Positions 1-9,301 are shown, counted from the stretch's first letter. The stretch: DNA of 64,000 bases from Desulfonatronum sp. SC1 (GCF_003046795.1 NZ_PZKN01000010.1:1-64000); one strand, 5' to 3'. The notes: generated by a model not told the origin, from the letters alone. Program-made: numbers and translations.

Positions 1-311
1 CCCATGTTCTTCAGGCGCTGCAGGTCCCCGGGAGAAGACAGGGTCAGGTTGCTGCTGGCTTCCATGTATTTGGTCTTCAGTTCGTCCGGGAAGGTTTTGT
101 AGACGTATATGACGTGATCCAGGGAAATTTCGCCGGTGATCTCGTTCTCAAAAGGGTAGCCGAAGGGCAGGAGCATCATCTGGACGCCCCCGCTCTGGGT
201 GGGCATGGTCTGGATGACGGCGATGTCCTTGATTTTGTGTTCGCTTTCTTCCCATTTTCCAAGGGCCATGTCACCGGTGATCAGCTTTACCAATCGGATA
301 TCGTAAGCCAT
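1..311 (-). CDS. Conserved hypothetical protein, Sm-like appearance (3' end outside window)
   Basis: An open frame starts at ATG 311 (GGAGAG six bases upstream) and runs off the left edge after 103 codons without a stop. The protein begins MAYDIRLVKLITGDMALGKW and continues as short alternating beta-type segments, ending in a charged stretch (FPDELKTKYMEASSNLTL). The opening 'KLITGD' followed by a hydrophobic strand and a proline-rich 'LLPFGYPF' resembles small Sm/LSm-like beta-barrel proteins of phage and bacteria, but that is pattern resemblance only. No catalytic residues are evident. The next gene on the same strand, the HesB-like selenoprotein, is separated from it by a strong hairpin, so this gene is probably transcribed on its own. 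Confidence 0.75.
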   Translation of the reverse strand, partial: MAYDIRLVKLITGDMALGKWEESEHKIKDIAVIQTMPTQSGGVQMMLLPFGYPFENEITGEISLDHVIYVYKTFPDELKTKYMEASSNLTLSSPGDLQRLKNM

Positions 312-654
312 GAATTGCTCTCCTTTCCGTGAAATAAAGATGTAAAAAACAAAATAATCTATGGACTGGACACGCCGCTGTCAAGGAAGTGAATGGGCGG
401 CCCCAGGGCACTTATGTTCTCGAACCGCAGTAGCTCTGGATCGGTATCGAAATTGAAATCGAAATCGGAAAACAATGTGCATCTGCACCACAACGTGTTT
501 ATGGCGTCTACTTGGATGTGACGTTCGATTTCGATCACGATTTCGATGAAGACGCCAATGCGTCGTGGGATATAAAATGAACGCGGGTGGAACCTTCCGG
601 TTCCACCCGCGTTGTCGTGAGTCGTTGCCGAGGCCGTTCGGCCTGAAGGCGCGG
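312..654. other. Intergenic region with AT/GA-rich imperfect repeats and one hairpin
   Basis: No convincing gene. Between about 450 and 560 there are imperfect repeats of a TCGAT/TTTCGAT type in both orientations (for example around 450-470 and 528-550). The right part holds the hairpin listed separately at 580-614. The frames here have no conserved look. Confidence 0.5.
580..614 (-). terminator. Strong hairpin, probable terminator of the HesB-like gene
   Basis: A perfect 15-bp stem (AACGCGGGTGGAACC with its complement) closes a 4-base loop. Read on the minus strand it lies about 40 bases after the stop of the HesB-like gene and is followed by a T-rich stretch (TTCATTTTATATC). This suits an intrinsic terminator, although the U-tract is interrupted. 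Confidence 0.65.
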
Positions 655-966
655 CTAGCAGGAAGAACAAGTGCCTGAGCAACCTCCGCCACCTCCGCCG
701 CCCAGGTTCACGGTCGAGCTGACGGCGAACCCATAGGGGGTCATGTCGACCTTAATGCCTTCGGCATTTTTGATCAGATCCTGATCGACGACAAATGTGT
801 AGCCTTCGATCGCGTGCACGCTGTCGGAATCCCTCTGCTCATCCAGAGCAAGAGCAAGCTTCGGACCGCCTCAGCCGGGGGCCATGTACACGCGGATCGG
901 CGAGCTGTCCTTGCCCTGAAAATAGCTGTCCAGTTGCTGCTTCGCGGACGGTGTCAATTCAAACAT
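655..966 (-). CDS. HesB/IscA-family selenoprotein (in-frame UGA at codon 32)
   Basis: The frame runs from ATG 966 (GGAGG five bases upstream) to TAG 655-657. It is open throughout except for a TGA at 871-873, codon 32. Reading TGA as selenocysteine (U) gives 103 residues: MFELTPSAKQQL at the start, then VYMAPGUGGPKLALALDE, a beta-rich middle (GYTFVVDQ, VDMTPYGFAV) and a Gly-rich tail ending CSGTCSSC. IscA/HesB proteins bind Fe-S clusters or iron with a Cys near this position and a C-terminal CxC-type pair. Here U occupies the first Cys site and the tail carries three Cys. A hairpin of bacterial SECIS type lies just after the UGA (833-854). HesB-like selenoproteins are a known family in deltaproteobacteria. 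Automatic callers usually split or drop this gene. SelA, SelB and tRNA-Sec are not in the window. Confidence 0.9.
833..854 (-). promoter_or_regulatory. Candidate bacterial SECIS hairpin
   Basis: On the minus strand, 16 bases after the UGA, the sequence CTC-T-TGCTC-TGGAT-GAGCA-GAG folds into 3 bp, a bulged U, 5 bp and a 5-base loop carrying GG. A short stem with a bulged U below a small G-containing loop, inside the coding region, is the layout of the E. coli fdhF SECIS element bound by SelB. The loop centre is about 28 bases from the UGA. Confidence 0.7.
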
Positions 967-1003
967 TGTAACCTCCAAGTGAAATAGTTCGTCAAGTCGA
1001 GTA

Positions 1004-1032
1004 TATTTAAATACGCGGACTCGTTTTGTCAA
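1004..1032 (-). promoter_or_regulatory. Sigma-70-type promoter of the HesB-like gene
   Basis: On the minus strand, TTGACA (1027-1032) and TAAATA (1004-1009) are separated by 17 bases, about 40 bases upstream of the ATG at 966. This is close to the consensus for the housekeeping sigma factor. Confidence 0.6.
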
Positions 1033-1054
1033 ATTCCAGACGTCGCGGTCGGGA

Positions 1055-3652
1055 TCAGGAAGGTTGAAAAAGGCGCAGACGCAGAGCGTTGGTGACCACG
1101 GAAACCGAACTCATGGCCATGGCCCCTCCGGCGATCATCGGGCTGAGGGTCGGGCCGCCGAAGGCGTAGAGCAGGCCGGCGGCGATGGGGATGCCCATGA
1201 CGTTGTAGGCGAAGGCCCAGAACAGGTTCTGCTTGATGTTCCGGACAACGGCCCGGCTGAGGGTCAAGGCGGTGGTCAGGCCGTGCAGATTGCCGCTCAT
1301 CAGGACCATGTCCCCGGATTCCATGGCCACGTCGATGCCCGTGCCCATGGCGATGCCCAGGTCGGCCTTGGCCAGGGCCGGGGCGTCGTTGATCCCGTCG
1401 CCGACCATGGCCACCTTGATTCCCTGTTTCTGCAGTTCGGCCACGGTTTCAGCCTTGTTCTCCGGCAAGACCTCGGCCCGGACATCGTCGATTCCGGCCT
1501 GGGCCGCCACGGCCTGGGCCGTGCGCAGGTTGTCGCCGGTTAGCATGATCACCCGTAGGCCCATGCTCTTCAGTTTGGCGACCACTTCTTTGGCCTCGGG
1601 CTTGATCCGGTCGGCCACGGCCAGGACCCCGGCCGCTTCGCCGTCCACGGCCATGAGCAGGGGGGTCTTGCCCTCTCCGGCCAATTTGTCGCGCATTTCC
1701 TGAAGCTGTTCAGAGTCCCTGCCGTGAACCCCTTCGGCTTCCAGGAGCCGACTGTTGCCCAGAAGCAAAACGCGGCCTTCCACCCGGGCCCGGATGCCCT
1801 GTCCGGGAATGTAGGCGAAGTCCTCGGCTCGGGGTTCTTCCAGTCCGCGCTCCCGGGCCGACTGGACAATGGCCGCGGCCAGGGGGTGTTCGGAGCGGGC
1901 TTCGGCACCGGCAGCCAGACGCAGCAGCTCTTTATCGGACAAGGCCTGGCCGGAAAGGGTAAAGACATCGGTCACGGCCGGACGGCCTTCGGTGAGAGTG
2001 CCGGTCTTGTCCAGGACCACGGTCCGCACGCTGCGGGCCATTTCCAGGGCTTCTCCTCCCTTGATCAGCACGCCGAGCTGCGCGCCACGTCCGGTGCCGA
2101 CCATTATCGCCGTGGGCGTGGCCAGCCCCATGGCGCAGGGGCAGGCGATGACCAGCACCGCGATGAAGATCCGCAGGGCAAAGGTGAAGGGTTCTCCGGC
2201 CAGGAAATACCAGCCCAGGCCGGAGAGTACGGCTACGCAGATCACGATGGGCACGAAGTACAGGCTGATGCGGTCGACCATGCTGGCGATGGGGGCCTTG
2301 GAACCCTGGGCTTCCTGGACCAGGCGGATGATCCTGGCCAGGACCGTGTCCCGGCCGACCCGTTCGGCGACCATGTAGATGGAGCCGTGGGCGTTCAGGG
2401 TGCCGCCGATCAACGCATCGCCCTCTTTTTTGGACACGGGCAGGCTTTCCCCGGTGAGCATGGACTCGTCCACGCTGGTCTGGCCCTCGGTGAGCTTGCC
2501 GTCCACGGGAATGCGCTCCCCAGGCTTGACCAGGAGCAGGTCCCGGGGCTGGATCCGTTCCACGGGAATGCTTTCCCGCCGGCCGTCACGGACCCGGGTG
2601 GCCGTGCTCGGCGTCAGGGCCATGAGCTGGCGGATGGCGTCCGAGGTGCGCACCTTGGAGCGGGTTTCCAGGTACTTGCCCAACATGACCAGGGCGATGA
2701 TCACGGCCGCGGACTCGAAATACAGGTCCATGGCCCTGGCCATGGGGTCGTGTCCCAGGGCGATTTCCAGAAGATTCCAGGTGCTGTAGACCACCGCCGC
2801 GCCGGTGCCCACGGCGATCAGGGAGTCCATGTTCGGAACCCGCTTCCAGAGGTTGGGAAAGCCGCGCAGGTAAAATTCCCGACCGGCCCAGACCACGGGC
2901 AGGGTGAGCAGGAACTGGGCCAGGGCGAAGGTCAGCGGGGAATGGTGCGGGCTGAGCAACCCCGGCATGGGCAGGCCGACCATTTCGCCCATGGACACGA
3001 TGAAGATCGGAACGGCGAAGGCCATGGCCAGGATCAGTTTGGAGCGCAGGACGGCCAGCCGGTTGAGCATTTCCCGGCGCTGCGCGTCCATCAGCGATTC
3101 CCGCGGCCCTCCCTGCCCGGAGTCCCGTCCAGAACCTTGGGCAAAGGCCTCGTACCCCGCGTCGCGGACGGCCTCCAGAATGGCTGGAAGATTGACCTTT
3201 TCCGGTTGGAAGCGTACCTGAGCCGTTTCAGATGCGAGATTGACTTCGGCCGAATCCACGCCCTCCAACCCGGCAATGGCCTGCTCCACGCGGCGGACGC
3301 AGGCCGCGCAGGTCATGCCCCGTATGCCTAGTTCCACATGACCGCCTGAGTGATCGGCGGTCGTTTCGGTCTCGTCATAGGTGCGCAGGTCGTATCCCGC
3401 ATCCCGGACGGTCTGCAGCAGGCTGTCCTCACGGTCCTCGGAGCCCGAAGCGTCCGGGTCCCACTCCACGGACATGGTCTCGGTGGCCAGGTTCACGGAA
3501 ACGGAGCGAATCCCTTCCAGTTCGGAGGCGGCGTTTTCCACGCGGCGGACGCAGGCCGCGCAGGTCATGCCTTGGACGGCGTATTCGGATTTGCGGCGGG
3601 CTTCGGGCTGACTCGGGGGCCGTGCTTCGACGTTGGGCTGGGGAGTGTTCAT
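1055..3652 (-). CDS. copA: Copper-translocating P1B-type ATPase
   Basis: 865 residues from ATG 3652. Two N-terminal heavy-metal-associated domains each carry GMTCAAC (near residues 28-34 and 110-116). The transporter core shows the transmembrane CPC metal site ([14 protein letters not shown]), the phosphorylation motif DKTGT, the SEHPLA signature of P1B ATPases and the hinge [10 protein letters not shown]. It exports Cu(I) from the cytoplasm using ATP. The frame extends further upstream to 4228 but that part lies inside the divergent alanine dehydrogenase gene, so MNTPQP at 3652 (GGAAG upstream) is the sensible start. The gap to the divergent gene is 126 bases and should hold both promoters. 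No chaperone or copper regulator gene adjoins it. Confidence 0.95.
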   Translation of the reverse strand: MNTPQPNVEARPPSQPEARRKSEYAVQGMTCAACVRRVENAASELEGIRSVSVNLATETMSVEWDPDASGSEDREDSLLQTVRDAGYDLRTYDETETTADHSGGHVELGIRGMTCAACVRRVEQAIAGLEGVDSAEVNLASETAQVRFQPEKVNLPAILEAVRDAGYEAFAQGSGRDSGQGGPRESLMDAQRREMLNRLAVLRSKLILAMAFAVPIFIVSMGEMVGLPMPGLLSPHHSPLTFALAQFLLTLPVVWAGREFYLRGFPNLWKRVPNMDSLIAVGTGAAVVYSTWNLLEIALGHDPMARAMDLYFESAAVIIALVMLGKYLETRSKVRTSDAIRQLMALTPSTATRVRDGRRESIPVERIQPRDLLLVKPGERIPVDGKLTEGQTSVDESMLTGESLPVSKKEGDALIGGTLNAHGSIYMVAERVGRDTVLARIIRLVQEAQGSKAPIASMVDRISLYFVPIVICVAVLSGLGWYFLAGEPFTFALRIFIAVLVIACPCAMGLATPTAIMVGTGRGAQLGVLIKGGEALEMARSVRTVVLDKTGTLTEGRPAVTDVFTLSGQALSDKELLRLAAGAEARSEHPLAAAIVQSARERGLEEPRAEDFAYIPGQGIRARVEGRVLLLGNSRLLEAEGVHGRDSEQLQEMRDKLAGEGKTPLLMAVDGEAAGVLAVADRIKPEAKEVVAKLKSMGLRVIMLTGDNLRTAQAVAAQAGIDDVRAEVLPENKAETVAELQKQGIKVAMVGDGINDAPALAKADLGIAMGTGIDVAMESGDMVLMSGNLHGLTTALTLSRAVVRNIKQNLFWAFAYNVMGIPIAAGLLYAFGGPTLSPMIAGGAMAMSSVSVVTNALRLRLFQPS

Positions 3653-3778
3653 GGCGCTTCCGGGGTTGATGGTGGCGGGGCGTCGGATTCTTACGGTACG
3701 ATTTTTTTCCGGTGTTGTGAACCGGCTTTTGGGGCCGATCGTCGATACATTGGACGCCATCTTGCAAGGAGAAACCAA

Positions 3779-4876
3779 ATGCGGATTGGAGTGCCGAAGG
3801 AGATCAAGGCGCAGGAGCGCCGGGTGGGCTTGTTTCCGTCCGGGGTCAAGGCCCTGGTGGAGCACGGGCATGAAGTGGTCGTGGAGTCCGGGGCCGGAGA
3901 CGGCTGCGGGGCCCTGGACGACGTCTACGTCTCCCAAGGGGCGCGGATCGGGACCGCGGAAGAGGCCTGGAGCCAGGAACTGGTGATCAAGGTCAAGGAG
4001 CCGCTCAGCCGGGAATACAAGTATCTGCGCGAAGACCTGACGCTGTTCACCTATCTGCACCTGGCGGCGGACAAGCCGTTGACCGACGCCCTGCTCCAGT
4101 CCGGGTGCGTGGCCATTGCCTATGAAACCGTACAGCTGCCGGATAAAAGCCTGCCGCTTTTGGCACCCATGTCCGAAATCGCCGGGCGGATGTCCGTGAC
4201 CAAGGCCACGGAAATGCTCTGCCACCATAACGGCGGCGGCGGGGTGTTCCTGGGCGGGGTCACCGGCACCCTGCCGGCCCGGGTGGTGATTATCGGCGCG
4301 GGCATTTCCGGCGCGGGCGCGGCCCAGATGGCCGTGGGCCTGGGCGCGGACGTGCTGGTCCTGGACGTGGACATGTCTAAATTATATAGACTGTACCATC
4401 ACCTGGACCAGAAGATCAAAACCCTGTTTTCAAACGCTCTGAACATCGAGGACCAGGTGGTCAAGGCTGACGTGGTCATCAGTTGCGTGCTCATCCCAGG
4501 CGCTTCCGCGCCCAAGCTGGTCACGAGGCCGATCATCGAGGCCATGAGGCCCGGCTCGGTGATCATGGACATCGCCATCGATCAGGGCGGTTCCACGGAA
4601 TTGTCCCGGCCCACTACCCACGGGGACCCTTGCTTTCAGGTGGGCAACGGCGTCAATCTGTACTGCGTGGCCAACATGCCCGGGGCTTATCCGCGCACGG
4701 CCTCGGAGTCCCTGACCAACGCCACCCTGCGCTACGCCCTGCAACTGGCGGACAAGGGCTGGCCCCAGGCCTGCCAGGAAGATCCGGCCCTGCGTCAGGG
4801 CTTGAACGTGGTCCGCGGAAAGGTGGTCTACAAGGCTGTTGCTGAGGCCTGTGGGTATGAATGGACCGAATTTTAG
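3779..4876 (+). CDS. ald: Alanine dehydrogenase
   Basis: 365 residues, usual length for the family. It catalyses the reversible NAD-dependent deamination of L-alanine to pyruvate and ammonia in the cytoplasm. The N-terminal [17 protein letters not shown] is the family signature, followed by the substrate-site region (SEIAGRMSV) and the NAD-binding Rossmann motif ([17 protein letters not shown]). AAGGAG precedes ATG 3779 by seven bases. The TAG stop is unusual in that its last G is also the first base of a 125-bp palindromic element (see 4876-5000). Confidence 0.95.
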   Translation: MRIGVPKEIKAQERRVGLFPSGVKALVEHGHEVVVESGAGDGCGALDDVYVSQGARIGTAEEAWSQELVIKVKEPLSREYKYLREDLTLFTYLHLAADKPLTDALLQSGCVAIAYETVQLPDKSLPLLAPMSEIAGRMSVTKATEMLCHHNGGGGVFLGGVTGTLPARVVIIGAGISGAGAAQMAVGLGADVLVLDVDMSKLYRLYHHLDQKIKTLFSNALNIEDQVVKADVVISCVLIPGASAPKLVTRPIIEAMRPGSVIMDIAIDQGGSTELSRPTTHGDPCFQVGNGVNLYCVANMPGAYPRTASESLTNATLRYALQLADKGWPQACQEDPALRQGLNVVRGKVVYKAVAEACGYEWTEF

Positions 4877-5000
4877 CAGTCCGTTGGAAAATTCCCAATT
4901 TCTGCGTCGCCGCAAATAGTTCAAACTCTCACGTATCACTAAATACGCTTCGAATTTGCACTTTTTTGCTCCTTGCACTTGGGATTTTTGAACGAACTGC
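4876..5000. repeat. 125-bp palindromic dispersed element, copy A
   Basis: The ends are inverted repeats: GCAGTCCGTTGGAAAATTCCCAA at the left, matched by the complement of TTGGGATTTTTGAACGAACTGC at the right. The centre carries CACGTAT-cactaa-ATACGCTTCG, another inverted match. A second copy, also 125 bp but in the other orientation, lies at 19241-19365 and shares GCAGTCCGTTG, AAATACGCTTCG and other blocks. It starts on the G of the ald stop codon. It codes for nothing recognisable and looks like a small non-autonomous (MITE-like) or bidirectional terminator element. Confidence 0.75.
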
Positions 5001-5095
5001 AAGATAAAGACTTTTTTAACACTCAGCTCGATGAATATGGACCAAAGCCGCTTGCCCGGATTGAAGGGCGAGTCGGACGGTGAAGGAGGCTTGTC

Positions 5096-5659
5096 ATGAC
5101 GACACCAGTTGGAGGCGCGCAGGTGGAAAAGAAGACATTGCTGCACGCCGAGGAAATTCGAAGGACCATGGAACGCTTGGCCTACGAGGTCATCGAGCGC
5201 CACGGAGAGGGAACATCCCTGGCTCTGGTGGGCATCCAGCGCCGCGGGGTGGAGCTGGCCAAGCGTTTGAAATCCGTCCTGGAGCAGCGCTTTGGACGGG
5301 AAATTCCCTTTGGCAGTCTGGACATCAACCTGTACCGCGACGACTGGACCAATCTGGACGGCCAACCCCAAATTCACAAAACGTGGATTCCTTTTTCCGT
5401 GGACGACCGGGAAATCATCCTGGTGGACGATGTCCTGTTCACGGGGCGGACCATTCGCGCGGCCCTGGAAGCCATTTTGGACTACGGACGTCCGAAACGG
5501 GTGGAACTGCTGGTCCTGGTGGACCGTGGTCACCGGGAACTGCCCATCCACGCGGATTATGTCGGGAAAAAGGTGAACACCTCCCAGCAGGAACAAGTGG
5601 ACGTGTTCGTCAGGGAGCAGGATGGAGAGGACGTGGTTTTTCTGAGTGAGATGAAGTGA
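5096..5659 (+). CDS. pyrR: Bifunctional pyrimidine operon regulator / uracil phosphoribosyltransferase
   Basis: 187 residues; GGAGG lies nine bases before ATG 5096. The phosphoribosyl pyrophosphate loop is clear (IILVDDVLFTGRTIRAALEA, about residues 102-121), as is the PyrR-type N-terminal block (IRRTMERLAYEVIERH). PyrR binds pyr mRNA in response to UMP in Gram-positives and has weak uracil phosphoribosyltransferase activity. In deltaproteobacteria the RNA-binding role is less certain. No pyr genes adjoin it, and it overlaps no neighbour, although lolA follows within 50 bases and may be co-transcribed. Confidence 0.93.
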   Translation: MTTPVGGAQVEKKTLLHAEEIRRTMERLAYEVIERHGEGTSLALVGIQRRGVELAKRLKSVLEQRFGREIPFGSLDINLYRDDWTNLDGQPQIHKTWIPFSVDDREIILVDDVLFTGRTIRAALEAILDYGRPKRVELLVLVDRGHRELPIHADYVGKKVNTSQQEQVDVFVREQDGEDVVFLSEMK

Positions 5660-5706
5660 CGAGGCTTCAGGCTCGGAGCGAATGTCGGTCTTCAGAGGAG
5701 AGAGTC

Positions 5707-6363
5707 ATGGGCCATATTTTTCGAGCTTTCGTAGGGGTTGTCGGACTGGCGGCCATTTTTTGGGGCGCGACGGGCGCGGCCCTGGCGGCCCAAGCGGAGG
5801 AAGGGATCGTTGGAAAAATTCAGCGCCAGTACGAATCCATCCAATCGTTTCAGGCCGAGTTCACCCAGGAACTGACGGTTGCCGCCAGCCGGGAAAGTGA
5901 GGAGCGCCGGGGAATCCTGTACTTCCGCCACCCCGGGCTGATCCGCTGGGAAACCATCAGCCCGGAACCGGAACTGCTCATCGTCGGGCCAGAAGTGGTC
6001 TGGAACTATTTCGAAGATGAGCACATCGCGTATCGCTATGCGGTGGAGGACGTGCTCGGTTCGGCCACGGTACTAAAGATTCTCTCCGGGCAGGCCCGGC
6101 TGGACGAGGATTTTCTGACCGAGGTGGACCTGGCCGAGGATACAGCCGACTTGGTGATCCGTCTCCGGCCAAGGGTTCCCGAGCCAAGCCTGGTGGAGGC
6201 GACAATGTGGGTCGACCCGGAAACCTTTTTGCTCCAACAGGTCCTGGCCGTGGATTTCTACGGCAACACCAACAAGATCGCACTCCAAGACCTGCGCCTC
6301 GATCCTGACCTGGACCCCGCGCTGTTCAAATTCACGCCGCCGGAAGGAGTTTTGGTGCGGTAG
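5707..6363 (+). CDS. lolA: Outer-membrane lipoprotein carrier protein LolA
   Basis: 218 residues with an N-terminal signal peptide (FRAFVGVVGLAAIFWGATGAALA) and a typical LolA body: IQSFQAEFTQEL, GILYFRHPGLIRWE and the late DFYGNTNKIALQDL segment. LolA shuttles lipoproteins across the periplasm from LolCDE to the outer membrane. ATG 5707 is preferred to an earlier in-frame codon near 5656 because AGGAGAG sits five bases upstream and the signal peptide then starts normally. The TAG stop lies inside the first of two REP-like hairpin units. Confidence 0.9.
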   Translation: MGHIFRAFVGVVGLAAIFWGATGAALAAQAEEGIVGKIQRQYESIQSFQAEFTQELTVAASRESEERRGILYFRHPGLIRWETISPEPELLIVGPEVVWNYFEDEHIAYRYAVEDVLGSATVLKILSGQARLDEDFLTEVDLAEDTADLVIRLRPRVPEPSLVEATMWVDPETFLLQQVLAVDFYGNTNKIALQDLRLDPDLDPALFKFTPPEGVLVR

Positions 6364-6517
6364 GAGCGGACTTGTGTGTCCGCCCTTGCGGATGGACGAT
6401 CCCGCTGGCTTGATGGTTTCGTTTGCAACGTTTAGCCGCTTAATCGTGTGAATTTTGTCCATTCGAGACGTCGCCTCAACCCACAAGGGGCGCACACACA
6501 GGTGTGCCCCTACGGCA
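6357..6517. repeat. Inverted pair of REP-like hairpin units
   Basis: Unit 1 (about 6357-6396) reads CGGTAGGAGCGGAC-TTGTGT-GTCCGCCCTTG. Unit 2 (about 6470-6517), on the opposite strand, reads CGTAGGGGCACACCTGTGTG then TGCGCCCCTTG. Each can fold on itself (6366-6383; 6487-6510), and the two face each other about 100 bases apart, as in REPIN-type doublets. The lolA stop codon (6361-6363) is inside unit 1. No open frame here is convincing. Confidence 0.6.
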
Positions 6518-6676
6518 CAACGGCACCCATCACGTTCAATCCGGGTGACCGAAACAATGTCAACCATATAATTCGGCACCGTGAACCATACCGTGGCTCG
6601 GATTTGCATTTTTCCTCTTGCTGCGGCAAATTCCCATTTTGTCGAACCTTCGGAAACGCTCCTTGATGAGTTTCCC
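6364..6676. other. Intergenic region between lolA and the TPR gene
   Basis: It contains the REP-like doublet in its left half. The right half, 6520-6676, is less GC-rich and should hold the promoter of the TPR protein gene. No gene is supported in it. Confidence 0.5.
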
Positions 6677-7822
6677 ATGCATCACGGTACATCCGCGTTA
6701 CTCGTTTTTCATCTTCCTTTTCGCCTCCTCTTTCTTGTCCTGGCGGCCTGCCTCGTCCTGCTGGCGGTCTCGCCGGTCGTGGAACGGGCTTGCGCGGTCA
6801 CTCCGGACGCGGCCGCGAACATGACTCTGGGCGAGTTGGACCAGGCCATCAGCGATGATCCGCGCAACGCCATGCTGTACATCGCCCGGGCTCAGCGGCA
6901 CATAGCCAACCGATCCTTCCCGCGGGCCATCATGGACTTGGATCAAACCTTGCGCTTGACCCCGGACGATCTCACCGCCTTGGTGCTGCGCGGCGAAGCC
7001 TACGCCCGGATGGGCAACTGGGCCAGATCCATGGCGGATCACGAACGGGCGGTCCAGTTGGCCCCGGAGAATGAACGGGCTTTGTTCGGCCTGGCCCGGG
7101 CTCGTCTGGAGTCCGGAGACCTCAGCCGTGCCCTGGAGGATCTGAGCCGATTGCTGCGGACCTCGCCGAACCATCTGGAAGGCCGCTTGTACCGGGGCCG
7201 GATGTATCTGGAGCGGAACAATCACCAGCAGGCCCTGGTCGATTTCGACGTGGCCGCATCGCAGGCACCGGAGTCCGTCGAAGCCCTTTTCGGGCGAGGA
7301 AAGAGCCTGCGGGAACTGGGGCGGCTGGACCCGGCCCTGGCCGATTTGACGCGGGCCATTCACCTGGAGCCCACGGCTCCGGCCTACATGGAGCGAGGAC
7401 TGACCTACGGCGCTCAGGGTGACCTGCGTTCCGCCCTGGAGGATTTCAACGCCGCCTTGCGTTTGGCCCCTGAGAATGCGCTGATTCACTTTCATCGAGC
7501 CTCGCTGTACGCTTTGGCTGCCGATCATCAGCGGGCCGTGGTCGACTTTACCCAGACCCTGAATCTGGACCCCGATCATCTCCAGGCCCTTTTGGGCCGC
7601 GGTCTGGCTTATCAAGAACTGGAGAAATTTTCCCAGGCCATCGACGACTACACCCGGGTGATCCGCCTGGACCCGGACAATTACGGGGCCCTGAACAACC
7701 GCGGAATGGTTTTCCTGCAACTCGGTCAACTGACCCAGGGGTGCGACGATTTACGGGCGGCCTGCGTCTTGGGTCGCTGCACGACCCTGGAGTTCGCCCG
7801 CAAGGAAGGCTACTGTCCGTAA
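6677..7822 (+). CDS. Secreted or membrane-anchored TPR-repeat protein
   Basis: 381 residues from ATG 6677. A hydrophobic N-terminal segment (FRLLFLVLAACLVLLAVSP) serves as signal peptide or anchor. From about residue 50 to the end there are some nine tetratricopeptide repeats with the usual spacing (for example ALVLRGEAYARMGNWARSM, ALFGRGKSLRELGRLDPALA). TPRs mediate protein-protein contact. The last 20 residues contain three Cys (GCDDLRAACVLGRC), which could form a disulfide in the periplasm. The start is not well fixed; upstream ribosome-binding sequence is weak. The following regulator gene is 38 bases downstream. Confidence 0.8.
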   Translation: MHHGTSALLVFHLPFRLLFLVLAACLVLLAVSPVVERACAVTPDAAANMTLGELDQAISDDPRNAMLYIARAQRHIANRSFPRAIMDLDQTLRLTPDDLTALVLRGEAYARMGNWARSMADHERAVQLAPENERALFGLARARLESGDLSRALEDLSRLLRTSPNHLEGRLYRGRMYLERNNHQQALVDFDVAASQAPESVEALFGRGKSLRELGRLDPALADLTRAIHLEPTAPAYMERGLTYGAQGDLRSALEDFNAALRLAPENALIHFHRASLYALAADHQRAVVDFTQTLNLDPDHLQALLGRGLAYQELEKFSQAIDDYTRVIRLDPDNYGALNNRGMVFLQLGQLTQGCDDLRAACVLGRCTTLEFARKEGYCP

Positions 7823-7861
7823 TGGTTATTCCGATTCATTTTTCAATCCACGAGGACGGCC

Positions 7862-9241
7862 ATGGCCCAGATCGTCATAGTTGACGACGAAGAGGACATT
7901 CGCACCACGCTACGGGGCATCCTGGAGGACGAAGGCCATGAGGTCCGGGAGGCCGCCAGCGGCGAGCAGGGTCTGGACGTGTTGGCCGAGGTGGATCCGG
8001 ACCTGTGCTTCCTGGACATCTGGCTGCCTGGCATGGACGGCCTGGAGGTGCTGGACCGGGTTCGCGGGATATCTCCGCACTTGCCGATGATCATGATTTC
8101 GGGCCACGGCAACATCGAAACTGCGGTCATGGCCATCAAGAAAGGCGCTTTCGACTTCATCGAAAAGCCCCTCTCCCTGGAAAAGGTGCTGGTGACCACG
8201 GCCAAGGCCGTGGAATTCAAGGAGCTGCGCCAGGAAAACATGGTCCTGCGCAGCCAAATCCGAGACACCCGGGTCCAGGAATTGACCGGGGCGACGCCCA
8301 GGATCCAGCAGTTGCAGCAGCAGGTTCGCCAGGTCGCGCCCACCGAGGCCTGGGTGCTGATCACCGGCGAGAACGGCACGGGCAAGGAAATCGTAGCCCG
8401 GTCTCTGCATCAGCTCAGCCACAGGGTGAACAAGCCGTTGGTGGAGGTGAACTGCGCGGCCATTCCCGAAGAACTGATCGAAAGCGAGCTGTTCGGCCAT
8501 GAAAAGGGGGCCTTCACCAGCGCGGACCGGGCTCAGGTGGGCAAGTTCGAGCTGGCCAACGGCGGCACCTTGTTCCTGGACGAAATCGGGGACATGAGCC
8601 TGAAGACCCAGGCCAAGATTCTGCGCATCCTGCAGGAGCAGCGCTTCGAACGGGTCGGAGGACGAAAGACCATCCAGGTAGACGTTCGGGTGATCGCGGC
8701 CACGAACAAGGATCTGCCCGAGGAGATTCGCGCCGGGCGGTTTCGGGAGGACCTCTACTACCGGCTGAAGGTGTTTCCGCTGTATGTTCCGCCCTTACGG
8801 TCGCGGGTCGCGGACATTCCGTTGCTCCTGGCCGATTTCATGGACGGCCTGATCCGGACCCAGGGCTTCAAGGCCCTGCGCTTTCCCCCGGAGACCATGA
8901 CCGCGCTGCAACGCTATCCCTGGCCGGGCAATGTCCGTGAGCTGAAAAACTTTCTGGAGCGGATGTGCATCATGTATCCCGGTCAAACCATTTTGCCCGA
9001 GATGCTGCCGCCGGAGATGTTGGTCACGGACCACGGCACGGGCAACCGCGGACCTTTTGACCCGGATGAGGACTGGCCGGTGGACTTCAAGGCGGCCCGG
9101 GCCCAGTTCGAGGCCAAGTTTCTGGAGGACAAGCTGAGCAGCTGCAACGGCAGCGTCACCCGGCTGGCGGAAACCATCGGCATGGAGCGCACCTATCTCT
9201 ATAAAAAGCTTCGCGGTCTCGGGCTCAAGACAGCGGATTAA
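7862..9241 (+). CDS. Sigma-54-dependent response regulator (NtrC family)
   Basis: 459 residues: receiver domain (1-120, phospho-acceptor Asp in CFLDIWLPG, Lys in EKPLS), AAA+ sigma-54 interaction domain (about 140-380, Walker A GENGTGKE at 168, Walker [11 protein letters not shown]) and a Fis-type helix-turn-helix at the end ([20 protein letters not shown]). The sigma-54 contact loop reads GAFTSA rather than the common GAFTGA. The sequence is closest in feel to NtrX-like regulators. No partner kinase adjoins it, so its signal is unknown. GAGGA lies eight bases before the ATG. Confidence 0.9.
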   Translation: MAQIVIVDDEEDIRTTLRGILEDEGHEVREAASGEQGLDVLAEVDPDLCFLDIWLPGMDGLEVLDRVRGISPHLPMIMISGHGNIETAVMAIKKGAFDFIEKPLSLEKVLVTTAKAVEFKELRQENMVLRSQIRDTRVQELTGATPRIQQLQQQVRQVAPTEAWVLITGENGTGKEIVARSLHQLSHRVNKPLVEVNCAAIPEELIESELFGHEKGAFTSADRAQVGKFELANGGTLFLDEIGDMSLKTQAKILRILQEQRFERVGGRKTIQVDVRVIAATNKDLPEEIRAGRFREDLYYRLKVFPLYVPPLRSRVADIPLLLADFMDGLIRTQGFKALRFPPETMTALQRYPWPGNVRELKNFLERMCIMYPGQTILPEMLPPEMLVTDHGTGNRGPFDPDEDWPVDFKAARAQFEAKFLEDKLSSCNGSVTRLAETIGMERTYLYKKLRGLGLKTAD

Positions 9242-9301
9242 CTCTCGGCACGTAACGGCAATCGGACTCGTTTCACATCCAACCATCCTCACGTCGCGTT
9301 T

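Noticed and set aside
1724-3331. Long plus-strand frame opposite copA
   Set aside because: His/Gly/Gln-rich mirror of a conserved ATPase gene; no ribosome-binding site or domain.
3653-4228. Extension of CopA upstream of 3652
   Set aside because: The extra residues are encoded inside the divergent alanine dehydrogenase gene and show no similarity to metal-binding domains.
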